Shown: in pieces, positions 28,279 to 35,888 of the stretch
How positions within the stretch are numbered: position 1 is the first letter of the stretch
How the letters are laid out: every line of letters begins with the position of its first letter
Assembly: GCF_016756615.1 (NCBI RefSeq)
Contig: NZ_AP023262.1
Span: forward strand, 1,920,501-1,984,500
Direction of reading: 5' to 3'
Length of the DNA stretch: 64,000 bases
From: Mesorhizobium sp. L-8-3
GTDB taxonomy: Bacteria; Pseudomonadota; Alphaproteobacteria; Rhizobiales; Rhizobiaceae
Translations under genes and position numbers: made by a program
The notes under the pieces: model-generated
Database searches by the model: none
Told to the model about the DNA's origin: nothing
Seen by the model: only the letters and a program-made list of their open reading frames with translations

Positions 28279-28307
28279 AGAGCCCGGCGGCCGGGCCGCC
28301 GGGCTCT
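28279..28307. promoter_or_regulatory. Strong intercistronic hairpin before the ATP-grasp gene
   Basis: A perfect 12-bp GC-rich stem, AGAGCCCGGCGG (28279-28290) paired with 28296-28307, with a 5-base loop. It lies between the M43 peptidase stop and the ATP-grasp start. There is no T-run after it on the minus strand, so it may stabilise the upstream message or lower ligase expression rather than end transcription. Confidence 0.6.
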
Positions 28308-28315
28308 TGTCACGC

Positions 28316-30034
28316 TCAGGCCCCGCCGAGTTGCCTGTAGGCAGCCCAAGCCTGCCTCCAGCCTTCGAGCCCTTGGGCGTCAAGCATGCCGCGGCGATGC
28401 AACTGAGCGTAGTGGCTGAGCAGCACCTGATAGGAGGCTGCCGCCTGCGCACGGGCTTGTTGGGCTGCCGCGGCGGCAGCCTGTCCCGTTGCCAGCACGA
28501 AAGGAGTTCCGCCCGGACCGCCGGGGATACCCGGCAGGTCGATCGGCGGCTCCAGCGCCGATTTCGGCCAATCGATCGGAGTTTCGAAGACGTCCTTCTG
28601 CGGATCGTGAATTGCCTCCTTGACGAGATCCTTGGGATTGTCCTTCGGGCCGTCCTTGATCGCGTCCTTCGGAAAGTCCTTGTGGCCCTCCTTCGGGGGC
28701 TCCTTGATAAGATCCTTCGGATTGTCCTTCGGGAAATCCTTGGGCGGATCCTTGGGGAACTCCTTCGGCGGATCCTTGGGGAACTCCTTCGGCGGATCCT
28801 TGGGGAAGTCCTTCGGCGGGTCTTTGGGCAGATCCTTCGGCGGATCTTTCGGCAGATCCTTCGGGGGCTCCTTGACAAGGTCCTTGGGATTGTCCTTCGG
28901 GAAATCCTTGGGCGGATCTTTGGGGAACTCCTTCGGCGGATCCTTGGGGAAGTCTTTCGGCGGGTCCTTGGGCAGGTCCTTCGGCGGCTCCTTGATGACA
29001 TCCTTCGGAATATCCTTGGGAGTCTCCTTCACGAGGTCCTTCGGCTGATCTTTCGGACCCTCCTTGATAGCGTCCTTCGGAGTGTCCTTGACCGGTATCT
29101 TGGCCCCCACGCAAGGGATGTTGGACCCGATCATCGCGCGCGGGCCGTCCAGAGCAGCCTGCATGCGGGATGCCTGCCCCTGCGTGAACATGACCATGGC
29201 GATATCGTCGACATAGTCCATGTAGTTCATGAACATGTCGCCGTTCGGACCGTTGTTGCACGATATGGTCGGGAATGTCGGCGCGCCGAAGTTGCTGCCG
29301 CCCTGGTTGGGGGTGTCGGCAACGAAGTCGCTGCCGCCGCAGCCATCGCCGTCGTCGCCCCAGATATGACGCAGATTGAGCCAGTGCCCGACCTCGTGCG
29401 TGGCCGTGCGGCCGAGATTGAACGGAGGCGCGGCGGTGCCCGTCGTGCCGAAGGCGGTGTGCGTGATGACGACACCGTCGGTAGCCGCCGGACCGCCGGG
29501 AAACTGGGCGTAACCCAAAAGGCCGCCGGTCAGCTGGCATACCCACATGTTGAGATACTGATCCGCCGGCCATGCAGTGCTGCCGCCGGTCGCATCGGAC
29601 TTGACGTCATCATTGTCGTTGAAACCGTCGCGGTCGGTCCTCTTGCGCACGATGCCGTCGGTCGGATTGCCGCTCGGGTCGGTCGTCGCCAGTTTGAACT
29701 GGATGCGCGAATCTGCCGCCAGCGGCGCAAACGGAGCCGGCGTGTTCGCGACATCGGCGTTCTGCTTGCGGAAGTCCTCGTTCAGCACCTTGATCTGGCT
29801 GTCGATCTGCGCCTGGGAGATGTTCTGCGCCGGCGTCTTGTGGACGACATGCACCACCACCGGGATTTCCGTGCAGCCTGGCCGCGCCGCGGCCGCCATG
29901 CCCATTTCCACCCTGAATGCCTGCTCTTCGATCCGCTGCCGGGCCTCGGCATAGCGCGGCGACGTGGCGAGCAGGCGATGGTGCACGTGCATCGTGCCGC
30001 ATTGTCGCCGTTTGGGGGGTTCTGCGTCTGCCAT
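28316..30034 (-). CDS. M43 (pappalysin-like) zinc metallopeptidase with K-D/E tetrapeptide tail
   Basis: A 572-residue protein. The N-terminus (1-50) is polar with no signal peptide. The M43 domain (about 50-300) has HEVGHWLNLRH (His213, Glu214, His217, His223) and the Met-turn MNYMD (269-273), so it should be active. Residues 315-482 are about 42 tandem tetrapeptides of the form (P/V/I)-K-(D/E)-x. An Ala/Gln-rich hinge follows, then a helical tail (about 534-572) that matches the tail of the M28 peptidase encoded upstream. GAGGAGGT precedes the ATG. It lies between the lipocalin-like gene and the ATP-grasp ligase. The Lys/Asp repeat could be a rigid linker or a ligase substrate; neither is shown. 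Confidence 0.9.
   Translation of the reverse strand: MADAEPPKRRQCGTMHVHHRLLATSPRYAEARQRIEEQAFRVEMGMAAAARPGCTEIPVVVHVVHKTPAQNISQAQIDSQIKVLNEDFRKQNADVANTPAPFAPLAADSRIQFKLATTDPSGNPTDGIVRKRTDRDGFNDNDDVKSDATGGSTAWPADQYLNMWVCQLTGGLLGYAQFPGGPAATDGVVITHTAFGTTGTAAPPFNLGRTATHEVGHWLNLRHIWGDDGDGCGGSDFVADTPNQGGSNFGAPTFPTISCNNGPNGDMFMNYMDYVDDIAMVMFTQGQASRMQAALDGPRAMIGSNIPCVGAKIPVKDTPKDAIKEGPKDQPKDLVKETPKDIPKDVIKEPPKDLPKDPPKDFPKDPPKEFPKDPPKDFPKDNPKDLVKEPPKDLPKDPPKDLPKDPPKDFPKDPPKEFPKDPPKEFPKDPPKDFPKDNPKDLIKEPPKEGHKDFPKDAIKDGPKDNPKDLVKEAIHDPQKDVFETPIDWPKSALEPPIDLPGIPGGPGGTPFVLATGQAAAAAAQQARAQAAASYQVLLSHYAQLHRRGMLDAQGLEGWRQAWAAYRQLGGA
28589..29092 (-). repeat. Coding tandem repeat: (P/V/I)K(D/E)x tetrapeptides
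   Basis: 504 bases encoding residues 315-482 of the M43 peptidase. Nearly every 12-base unit encodes one Lys and one Asp or Glu (for example PKDP, PKDF, PKEF, IKEP). Longer blocks repeat at shifts of 12 and 14 tetrads, for example PKDFPKDNPKDL recurs after 56 residues, showing growth by segmental duplication. Confidence 0.95.
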
Positions 30035-30128
30035 TTCCTTACCTCCTCATCTGGGATGGTGGTTTGCAAGAAAGATGGATTTCGAGACTGCGCGCGAATT
30101 CGACAGACACACTCGCCGTACCGGCGAG

Positions 30129-30434
30129 CTACTTTTTCGAGATGACGAGCAAATCCTCCGTGAGTTGCTCGATGGAGTAGTGTCCTTCCCAGCCCGGCGC
30201 CGACAAATGGAGCTCGTCGCCGTCCACCGACCATGTGCCTGCGACACTTTCGAGCTTGTCGGCAGGGCCCGGCGACTTGGCGAGCGCCTGTGACCGGGAA
30301 CTGAGGTCAAGGTGGCGGCGGCCGCGCGCCGGCGGCAGATTGTAACTGTCGGGCCGCAGGACGATGCGACCGGGGGAGCTTTCCTCCCGCACCTCCACCC
30401 AGTTTTTCGTCATTTTCTTGATATCGGTCATCAT
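30129..30434 (-). CDS. Small lipocalin-like domain protein
   Basis: A 101-residue protein without signal peptide. N-terminal half: NWVEVREESSPGRIVLRP, then DSYNLPPARGRRHLDL. C-terminal half: VAGTWSVDGDELHLSAP and YSIEQLTEDLLVISKK, the GxW-x-GDxLxL...Y-x-I-x-x-L-x-x-D-x-L pattern of lipocalin-like small beta domains. It starts 51 bases after the M28 stop and ends 94 bases before the M43 start. GGAG is 3 bases from the first ATG and 6 from the second (30431), so the second may be the true start. Possible roles are binding or inhibiting a peptidase, or being the ligase substrate; none is shown. Confidence 0.72.
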   Translation of the reverse strand: MMTDIKKMTKNWVEVREESSPGRIVLRPDSYNLPPARGRRHLDLSSRSQALAKSPGPADKLESVAGTWSVDGDELHLSAPGWEGHYSIEQLTEDLLVISKK

Positions 30435-30485
30435 CGTCTCCGTTCGGGCGCCGGCGATCGCCAGCGAACGCTGCTGGCCGGCACG

Positions 30486-31949
30486 TCAGCCCGGTCGCCC
30501 TTGTCCAGGCAAGCTCTCGAGCATCTGCCGCACGTCCTGCCAGGACTGGTAGTCCTCGGCCTGCAGCCGCCGCTCGCCTTCGAGACGACGGTATTGCGCG
30601 ATCAACTGGTTCAGATGCGCCGCGAGCGTCCGATTGATGTCTCCTGCCGGGCTGGGCAAGGTGCCGCTGGTGAACGGGCTGCAGCAGGAAAGAGGGGTCA
30701 GCACCACCGTCTCCCTGACGCCGGCCAGCTCGGCAATCGTCGCGATGTTCATCTTGAGAATCTCGACCGCGAAGGCCGGATCGACGCGGTCCAGCGTGTC
30801 ACGCGCCGTATGGACCGCGTCGTTGGCGCTGTCGCCTCCTTCGATCGTCAGCACGGCTGGAATGCCGGCCTCGATAAAGGGAACGTGATCGCTGGCGAAT
30901 GGATTGAGCGAAATCTGGACGGCCAGAGACGTATGGGCGGCGGCGGCATCCGCCAGCCGGTCGATCAGATCCTGGCTGACCGGGGCGCCCTCCAGCATGA
31001 CGGTTGCCGGCGGCGCGTTGATGCGGCCTACCATGTCCATGTTGATCACGCCGCGGATGCGCGCCCTTTCGTCGGCCGCCAGGGAGGCGACATATTGCCT
31101 GCTCCCGAACAAGCCCTGTTCCTCGCCGCCGAACAGGACGAAGGTCACGTCATGCTCGAACTCCCGCATCGCGACAAGGCGGGCAAGCTCCAGCACGCCC
31201 GCCGAACCGCTGGCATTGTCGTCGGCGCCGGGCGCCGGTCCGGCCGGACCGTCCTCGTGATTGATCGAATCGAGATGCGCGGTGACGATCACCTCGCCGG
31301 GCGAGGCCGCGGTGCTTGCCTTGGTCGCGACGACATTGACGCTGGGGCCGAGGTTGCCGACCGCGATCGGCCGCATGCCGATCGCGTAGCCGAAGCCCGA
31401 AAGTCGGGTCAGCGCCCAGTTGGCTGCGCCGAGAAAGTCGGTGCTGGTCGACAGGCGCGTCTGGAGACTGACGAGATGTTCAAGGTCCCCGCTGAACGCC
31501 GGGCTGCTTACGGCGTTGGCCATTGCCGAGGCCCGTGGCTGCTTGCGGACCGGCGCGCCGGCAGGCCGAATGTCGAACATTACCCGCCGGTCGCCGAGCG
31601 GCTCGATGACGAAACAGCTGTGTCCTTCGGCGCGGATCGCTTCGGCCTTGTCACGTTCGAGATCAACCACGATATAGCGGCCCTTGTCGAACAGCACCCT
31701 GACGTCCGGATGTTCGCGCTGGAAGCTGCGTCCCATCTGTGCGACCAGGTGAAAATTGCCGAGCGGCAGGTCGTCATCGCCCTGCCGCACCGTCGTGACA
31801 TCCTCGCCGTCACCCGGGCGGAGCGCTTTCAGCTTGGCTCCGGGAGCATAAAAAAACACTTCGTCGCCAAAGCGAACCCATCGCGCGTCCGCTTCGTCGA
31901 GCAGTTTACCCAGCGCTCTGGACGCAACCTTGAGAATTTTCCAACGCAT
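30486..31949 (-). CDS. M28 family zinc metallopeptidase
   Basis: A 487-residue protein. An N-terminal domain of about 130 residues lacks a signal peptide (MRWKILKVASRALGKLLDE). The M28 domain follows: HLDS (His225, Asp227), GADDNASG (Asp243/244), GGEEQG (Glu276, Glu277), NMDMVG (Asp305) and AVHTARDTLDRVD (His380), the full di-zinc aminopeptidase set. Residues about 445-487 form a helical tail like that of the M43 peptidase. First gene of the four-gene operon, with its promoter about 65 bases upstream. GTG 31976 and TTG 31979 are in-frame alternatives; ATG 31949 is chosen from its N-terminus, with an AGGCGGCAGG stretch upstream. Confidence 0.9.
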   Translation of the reverse strand: MRWKILKVASRALGKLLDEADARWVRFGDEVFFYAPGAKLKALRPGDGEDVTTVRQGDDDLPLGNFHLVAQMGRSFQREHPDVRVLFDKGRYIVVDLERDKAEAIRAEGHSCFVIEPLGDRRVMFDIRPAGAPVRKQPRASAMANAVSSPAFSGDLEHLVSLQTRLSTSTDFLGAANWALTRLSGFGYAIGMRPIAVGNLGPSVNVVATKASTAASPGEVIVTAHLDSINHEDGPAGPAPGADDNASGSAGVLELARLVAMREFEHDVTFVLFGGEEQGLFGSRQYVASLAADERARIRGVINMDMVGRINAPPATVMLEGAPVSQDLIDRLADAAAAHTSLAVQISLNPFASDHVPFIEAGIPAVLTIEGGDSANDAVHTARDTLDRVDPAFAVEILKMNIATIAELAGVRETVVLTPLSCCSPFTSGTLPSPAGDINRTLAAHLNQLIAQYRRLEGERRLQAEDYQSWQDVRQMLESLPGQGRPG

Positions 31950-32013
31950 GGCCTGCCGCCTCAACCTGACCGGCACCAATCAATATTGGAAAGTATTTCA
32001 GGATTCATGTATT

Positions 32014-32042
32014 ATATTAATGCTCATCTCTATCGCTGTCAA
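32014..32042 (-). promoter_or_regulatory. Near-consensus sigma-70 promoter of the peptidase/ATP-grasp operon
   Basis: On the minus strand TTGACA (32037-32042) and TAATAT (32014-32019) are separated by exactly 17 bases, in an AT-rich patch within GC-rich DNA. It points at the M28 gene. Such a match is rare in this GC-rich sequence and suggests strong, simple expression. Confidence 0.8.
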
Positions 32043-32170
32043 TCGATTTCAAGATGAAGCAGCCCTCGTAACAGAATGTCACGCGAGAGGGTGAGTGCAA
32101 GCGATCCGGTTGGCAGATGCCACAACAACAGGCAGGAATATAGCTCCGGCTACCGCGGCTTGCGGTACGC

Positions 32171-32330
32171 TCAGGGCCCCGCGAACTCGCCCTGACACCA
32201 GCCGGCGTCGGCCTTTTCGGCCGCTTCCCGGTCGTCCGCGCAGGGCGTCCTCATAGTGCTTTGGGCCCATCGATCGGGTGGCCGTTCCGGACAAGCCATG
32301 CCGCGACGCTCTGCCCGTATGAACGAAGGC
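32171..32330 (-). pseudogene. Degraded thermonuclease (SNase) remnant
   Basis: Minus-strand translation gives QSVAAWLVRNGHPIDGPK, then a stop, then in another frame KHYEDAL and ADDREAAEKADAGWCQGEF. These match the C-terminal half of thermonucleases, including the one at 50441 (AEWLVRNGHALDWPKYSKGAY and EAARAARAGIWRGRF). Stop and frame changes show it is broken. The rest of 32043-32600 has no gene I can support. Confidence 0.7.
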
Positions 32331-32601
32331 GGCAAGCAGGGCGGGCCGATCCGCCTCATGGAGATCGAAGACGGTGTGCCGGCCCTCGACAGCGACCTCG
32401 TCGGAAGACAACAAATGCGTGGACCCGCCTGAGCCGCAGCACGGTGGTCTAGACGCATCCCGGGCAGAGCGTCTGAAAAGGCGGCGGCAACCACCGCCCG
32501 ACTCCGCAAGGCGGCAAGATCGAGCGGTGCGTCACTGTTCAGCCGCTGCACGATATCCCATTGGGGAGCCGGCTGACGGGCATTGCAGGTTCAATCCCGT
32601 A

Positions 32602-33348
32602 TCACTCCACTACGCGGCCAGGCAGGCTGAGGTCGCCGCTCGCCACGTCAAAGACGTTGGCGACGCAGAGCAGCGGCGAGTGTACCGACGCGCTGACGCG
32701 CAGCCCTGCGGTCACTCCGTCGAACGTCACGCCTTCCGTCGGCCCGAGTGAAGCCGCCGGCGCACGCACCGTCACCTGCGGTCCGGCGATCTGCGGCTTG
32801 TGACCAGGGCTGTCGATGAGGATGGGCAGGCTGGGCCAGGTCTTCGGCAGTTTCGGCTTGGCGCCCTCCGGTATGTCGCGAACCTTGAGCGCGCCATTGC
32901 CGCAGGCGTCGTCCGGCACGAGCACGACCCAATGGCTGTGCCACAGATCGCCGTCATTGGCATTGTCGCCGTCGCCGTTCTCGTCATAGAGCGGCGTGTC
33001 GTCGAAGTCGGGGTGTGAGGTCACGGCAAAGGCAAGGATGCCCTGATCGTTCTCGAACCCGACCGCCCCTGAGTTGAGACCGGTCGGCCAGACATAAGAG
33101 TAGACGGTGGAACCGGCGAGCTTGCCCGAAGGTGCGGGCTTCGATGAACCGGCCTTGCCGCTTACCGCCATGCGGAAAACAAGGTCGTCGCCCGCGAGGA
33201 CGATCTCGGTGCGCACGATGTCAAAGTCCGTCGGCTGAGCGTTGCCTTTGGCCGCGTCTATGGGGTGAGCGGAGGCGGCCGCCGTCAGAGTAAGCGTCGC
33301 CGTTGCGCCAGCGAGCATTGCCCGCAGCGTCGTCTGGAGCATGGTCAT
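32602..33348 (-). CDS. Secreted protein of unknown function, MarR-linked
   Basis: A 248-residue protein with a signal peptide (about 1-27, ending ASA-HP). The mature part has long beta-type segments (DFDIVRTEIVLAGDDLVFRMAVSG, TVYSYVWPTGLNSG) and an acidic Asp/Asn-rich loop DENGDGDNANDGD that resembles a calcium-binding loop, then LWHSHWVVLV. I do not recognise the family. It is divergent from a MarR regulator, with two TTAG-GAG-x-CTAA palindromes between them, so it is probably repressed by that regulator. Start choice: GAGGAG before the first of two ATGs. Confidence 0.7.
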   Translation of the reverse strand: MTMLQTTLRAMLAGATATLTLTAAASAHPIDAAKGNAQPTDFDIVRTEIVLAGDDLVFRMAVSGKAGSSKPAPSGKLAGSTVYSYVWPTGLNSGAVGFENDQGILAFAVTSHPDFDDTPLYDENGDGDNANDGDLWHSHWVVLVPDDACGNGALKVRDIPEGAKPKLPKTWPSLPILIDSPGHKPQIAGPQVTVRAPAASLGPTEGVTFDGVTAGLRVSASVHSPLLCVANVFDVASGDLSLPGRVVE

Positions 33349-33392
33349 TTTGATTTCTCCTCGGGTCCACGGCCTCGCATCGACAAGAACCG

Positions 33393-33452
33393 TTAGGAGT
33401 GCTAATAATCACTTCATTGGAAGTTGGTCAAGCTGAATGTTAGGAGTCCTAA
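33393..33452. promoter_or_regulatory. Paired MarR operators
   Basis: TTAGGAGTGCTAA (33393-33405) and TTAGGAGTCCTAA (33440-33452; a perfect palindrome around a central G). Centres are 47 bases apart between the divergent secreted-protein and MarR genes; the right site ends 4 bases before the MarR ATG. This is the layout of an autoregulated repressor controlling both promoters. Confidence 0.8.
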
Positions 33453-33456
33453 ATAG

Positions 33457-34113
33457 ATGACCTTCGACGCGATCAGCGAGCCTATCGCCAAGCGCGTGAC
33501 CGCGGGCCTGGCGAAGATCGCGCTCGCGCTCAAGAGCCGCGCGTGGAAGGGTGCTGGTGGGGCCGGAGTCACGCCGACGCAGGGCCAGGCGCTTGGCCTC
33601 CTCCGCGAAGCGCCCAAGGGCCTGCGGCTTTCGGCGCTGGCGGAACTGCTCGGCGTGTCGGCGCCCACCGCCAGCGATGCGGTCAACTCGCTCGTCTCAA
33701 AGGGTCTGGCTGCGAAGGAGGCCGGTCCCGACAAGCGGTCTATCGCCTTGAAGCTCACGCCTGCGGGCAAGACGCTGGCGGATCGTACGGACGAGTGGCC
33801 GGACTTCCTGACGCGCGCGGTCGAGTCTCTCGAGCCGGACGAGCAGGCAGGCTTCCTGCGCTCTCTCGTCAAGATCGTCCGGGCGCTGCAGGAGAATGGA
33901 GACATTCCGCTGCAGCGTATGTGCATCACCTGCCGCCACTTCCGGCCCAACGTTCATGACGATGTTTTGAACCCCCACCACTGCGCCTATGTGGACGCGG
34001 CCTTCGGCGACAGACACCTGCGCCTCAACTGTGCGGAACAGGAGGAAGCGCCTGCCGAGCAACGCTCGGCCGCATGGGAGCGCTTCCGAGTTCCCGCCGC
34101 CGCGCCTTTGTAG
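33457..34113 (+). CDS. MarR-family regulator with C-terminal Cys/His cluster
   Basis: A 218-residue regulator. The winged helix (about 35-110) has VTPTQGQALGLLREAPKGLRLSALAELLGVSAPTASDAVNSLVSKGLAAKEAGPDKRSIALKLT-type features, read in parts. Beyond the usual MarR length, about 70 extra residues carry CITCRHFRP, PHHCAYVD and LRLNCAEQE, a possible metal or Fe-S cluster site of four Cys plus His. This suggests sensing of metal, redox or nitric oxide. It is divergent from the secreted protein gene and sits on paired palindromes. Confidence 0.88.
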   Translation: MTFDAISEPIAKRVTAGLAKIALALKSRAWKGAGGAGVTPTQGQALGLLREAPKGLRLSALAELLGVSAPTASDAVNSLVSKGLAAKEAGPDKRSIALKLTPAGKTLADRTDEWPDFLTRAVESLEPDEQAGFLRSLVKIVRALQENGDIPLQRMCITCRHFRPNVHDDVLNPHHCAYVDAAFGDRHLRLNCAEQEEAPAEQRSAAWERFRVPAAAPL

Positions 34114-34261
34114 GACTGAGGTTGGCCGGCGGCGTCGAAATGACACTGCTTGCAGGGAGGTGCTTCGGTACAGGGCAGGTGCCAGGCCCCTTCCGTCAGA
34201 TCCGGCGATGCGGTGTCGATGTTTGCACGATGCCTGAACCCGCACCGCCTGCGTGCGCACA

Positions 34262-34290
34262 AGCAGAAAGCGCCCCGGAAGGCGCCTGCT
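34262..34290 (-). terminator. Original terminator of tRNA-Gly, displaced by the island
   Basis: On the minus strand GGCGC/GCGCC pairs with outer AGCAG/CTGCT and is followed by TTTCT. It lies just beyond the 3' tRNA copy at 34310-34365, so before integration it would have ended the tRNA-Gly transcript. Confidence 0.6.
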
Positions 34291-34301
34291 GAATTGCTGA
34301 T

Positions 34302-34365
34302 TTCCTTGAGGAAACTGGAGCGGGCGAAGGGATTCGAACCCTCGACCCCAACCTTGGCAAGGTTG
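34302..34365 (-). repeat. Left attachment site (tRNA-Gly 3' fragment)
   Basis: Matches 55911-55974 at all but one position. It contains the T-loop GGTTCGAATCC and anticodon-arm sequence of tRNA-Gly but no 5' half, so it is an attachment site, not a tRNA gene. Confidence 0.95.
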
Positions 34366-34466
34366 GCACCTAGATTTCTCGGTGTTTCCGCGCGTTGTAC
34401 CGACTTGCTGATTTCCTTGGATTTTGGCCGCATGACAGGTTACTGTGTTGCCGGTGATTTCCGATT

Positions 34467-34493
34467 CCGTGGCGACATGGTGGCGACGTGGCG
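34467..34493 (+). repeat. GTGGCGAC iterons at the integrase start (left copy)
   Basis: 27 bases that match 55837-55863 with two mismatches. The motif GTGGCGAC occurs three times here (the third running a few bases past 34493), and the integrase GTG start lies inside it. Positioned about 100 bases inside the left att, these may be arm-type integrase or Xis sites that also regulate int. Confidence 0.6.
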
Positions 34494-35786
34494 ACAGACA
34501 AACTGACCAAGAGAGCGATCGACGGCTTGAAGCCGGCCGCCAAGGCGTTCCTTGTCTACGACACGGAGCTGAAGGGGTTTGCGGTTCGCGTGGCGCCGAC
34601 CGGCGCAATGACGTGGCAGGTTGAGTACCGCCCCTATCCCGGCGGCCGGGAAGTAGCTAAGCGGCGTATGGCTCTAGGAGCCACGACCGCCCTTTCACCT
34701 GATGAGGCCCGCCGCAAGGCACGTGATATCCTTTCGGCCGCGGCGAAGGGGGAAGACCCGGCAAAAGACCGTGGCGAGAAGCGACGCGAAATGAAGGTCT
34801 CGGCGCTTGTCGATCTCTACGAGAAAGAGGGCTGTTACGTTCTCCGTGGCAAGCGCCAAGGCGAGCCCATGAAGCCCAAGACGAAAGCCTATACCGTCGC
34901 CCGGCTCCGCAACCATGTTGTGCCCCTCCTGGGCAATCGGCGCGTTACCGAAGTCACCGCCAGCGACATTGAACGGATGGTGCGCGATATCACCGCGGGC
35001 AAGACTGCCAAGGACGAGAAGCAGGGGAAACGGCGACGGATTATTGTGCGGGGTGGTGACGGCGCGGCCCGCAAGGTGGCCCGCGACGTGTCGGCGATGT
35101 TCACATGGGCAATACGCAGTCTGAAGATTGTGACGACAAACCCCTGCGAGACTGCCGCCATTCGGAAAACCGACAATCGCCGCACCCGCTATTTGAGCCT
35201 TGATGAAGTCGAAAGGCTCGGCAAGGCACTTGAGGTTCTGCAGTCCGAAGGCGTGAACCCGAAGGCGCTCGACATCACGCGGCTATGGGCATTGACCGGC
35301 TGTCGGCGTGACGAAATAGCCGCCCTGAAGTGGTCTGAGGTGGATTTTGAGCATTCTTGTCTCAGGCTCGCAGAGACGAAGACCGGGGCGAGCATTCGAC
35401 CTCTCGCCGCGCCGGCCTTGGCGCTCCTGTCTTCGATCGGCAAGGAGGCCGGCTCCCCGTATGTATTCCCGGCGACCAGTGGCGAGGCCCATTTTCAGGG
35501 CACGAAACGAGTTTGGCCGAAGGCTGTCGCGCTGGCGAAGCTGTCAGGGGTTACCCCTCACACGCTGCGGCACACCCTTGGATCGGCGGCAGTGTCCATC
35601 GGCGAAACACTCGTCATGACCGGCGCAATACTCGGCCATAGCGAAATGCGTTCGACGCAGATTTACGCCCACGTGCAACAAGATCCGGCAGCTCGTGCGG
35701 CAGCCCGTGCGGTTAAGCCAATCGCTGCCGCCCTGTCTGGCAAGAAACCCGCAAAGGTCGTCCCGATGAAGCGGAGGGGCGCCTAA
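34488..35786 (+). CDS. int: Tyrosine integrase (P4-like, DUF4102 N-terminus)
   Basis: A 432-residue site-specific recombinase. The N-terminal DUF4102 arm-binding domain (KLTKRAIDGLKPAAKAFLVYDTELKGFAVRV) is followed by a core-binding domain and the catalytic domain: Arg in LTGCRRDEIAALKW, HxxR in TPHTLRHTLGS, His in LGHSEMRSTQIYAHV with the Tyr nucleophile in IYAHV. It starts at GTG within iteron repeats. It is adjacent to the tRNA-Gly fragment and almost certainly integrates and, with an excisionase, excises this island. Confidence 0.95.
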   Translation: MATDKLTKRAIDGLKPAAKAFLVYDTELKGFAVRVAPTGAMTWQVEYRPYPGGREVAKRRMALGATTALSPDEARRKARDILSAAAKGEDPAKDRGEKRREMKVSALVDLYEKEGCYVLRGKRQGEPMKPKTKAYTVARLRNHVVPLLGNRRVTEVTASDIERMVRDITAGKTAKDEKQGKRRRIIVRGGDGAARKVARDVSAMFTWAIRSLKIVTTNPCETAAIRKTDNRRTRYLSLDEVERLGKALEVLQSEGVNPKALDITRLWALTGCRRDEIAALKWSEVDFEHSCLRLAETKTGASIRPLAAPALALLSSIGKEAGSPYVFPATSGEAHFQGTKRVWPKAVALAKLSGVTPHTLRHTLGSAAVSIGETLVMTGAILGHSEMRSTQIYAHVQQDPAARAAARAVKPIAAALSGKKPAKVVPMKRRGA

Positions 35787-35888
35787 GCAGTACGAATCCG
35801 CAGGGATAGGACGGCCATCCGACAAGCCGGGGCGCACCTCCCGGTTTCCCTGCGGCCCACAAGGTGCATCGCAAAGGTGCTGCGAAAA

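Noticed and set aside
28208..30145. Long plus-strand open frame encoding LRRILGELLRR-like repeats
   Set aside because: It is the exact antisense of the M43 peptidase and its tetrapeptide repeat; the low-complexity DNA keeps several frames open. No ribosome site or known domain.
34310..34365. tRNA-Gly-like sequence near the integrase
   Set aside because: Only the 3' half of the tRNA is present, so it is an attachment site, not a gene.
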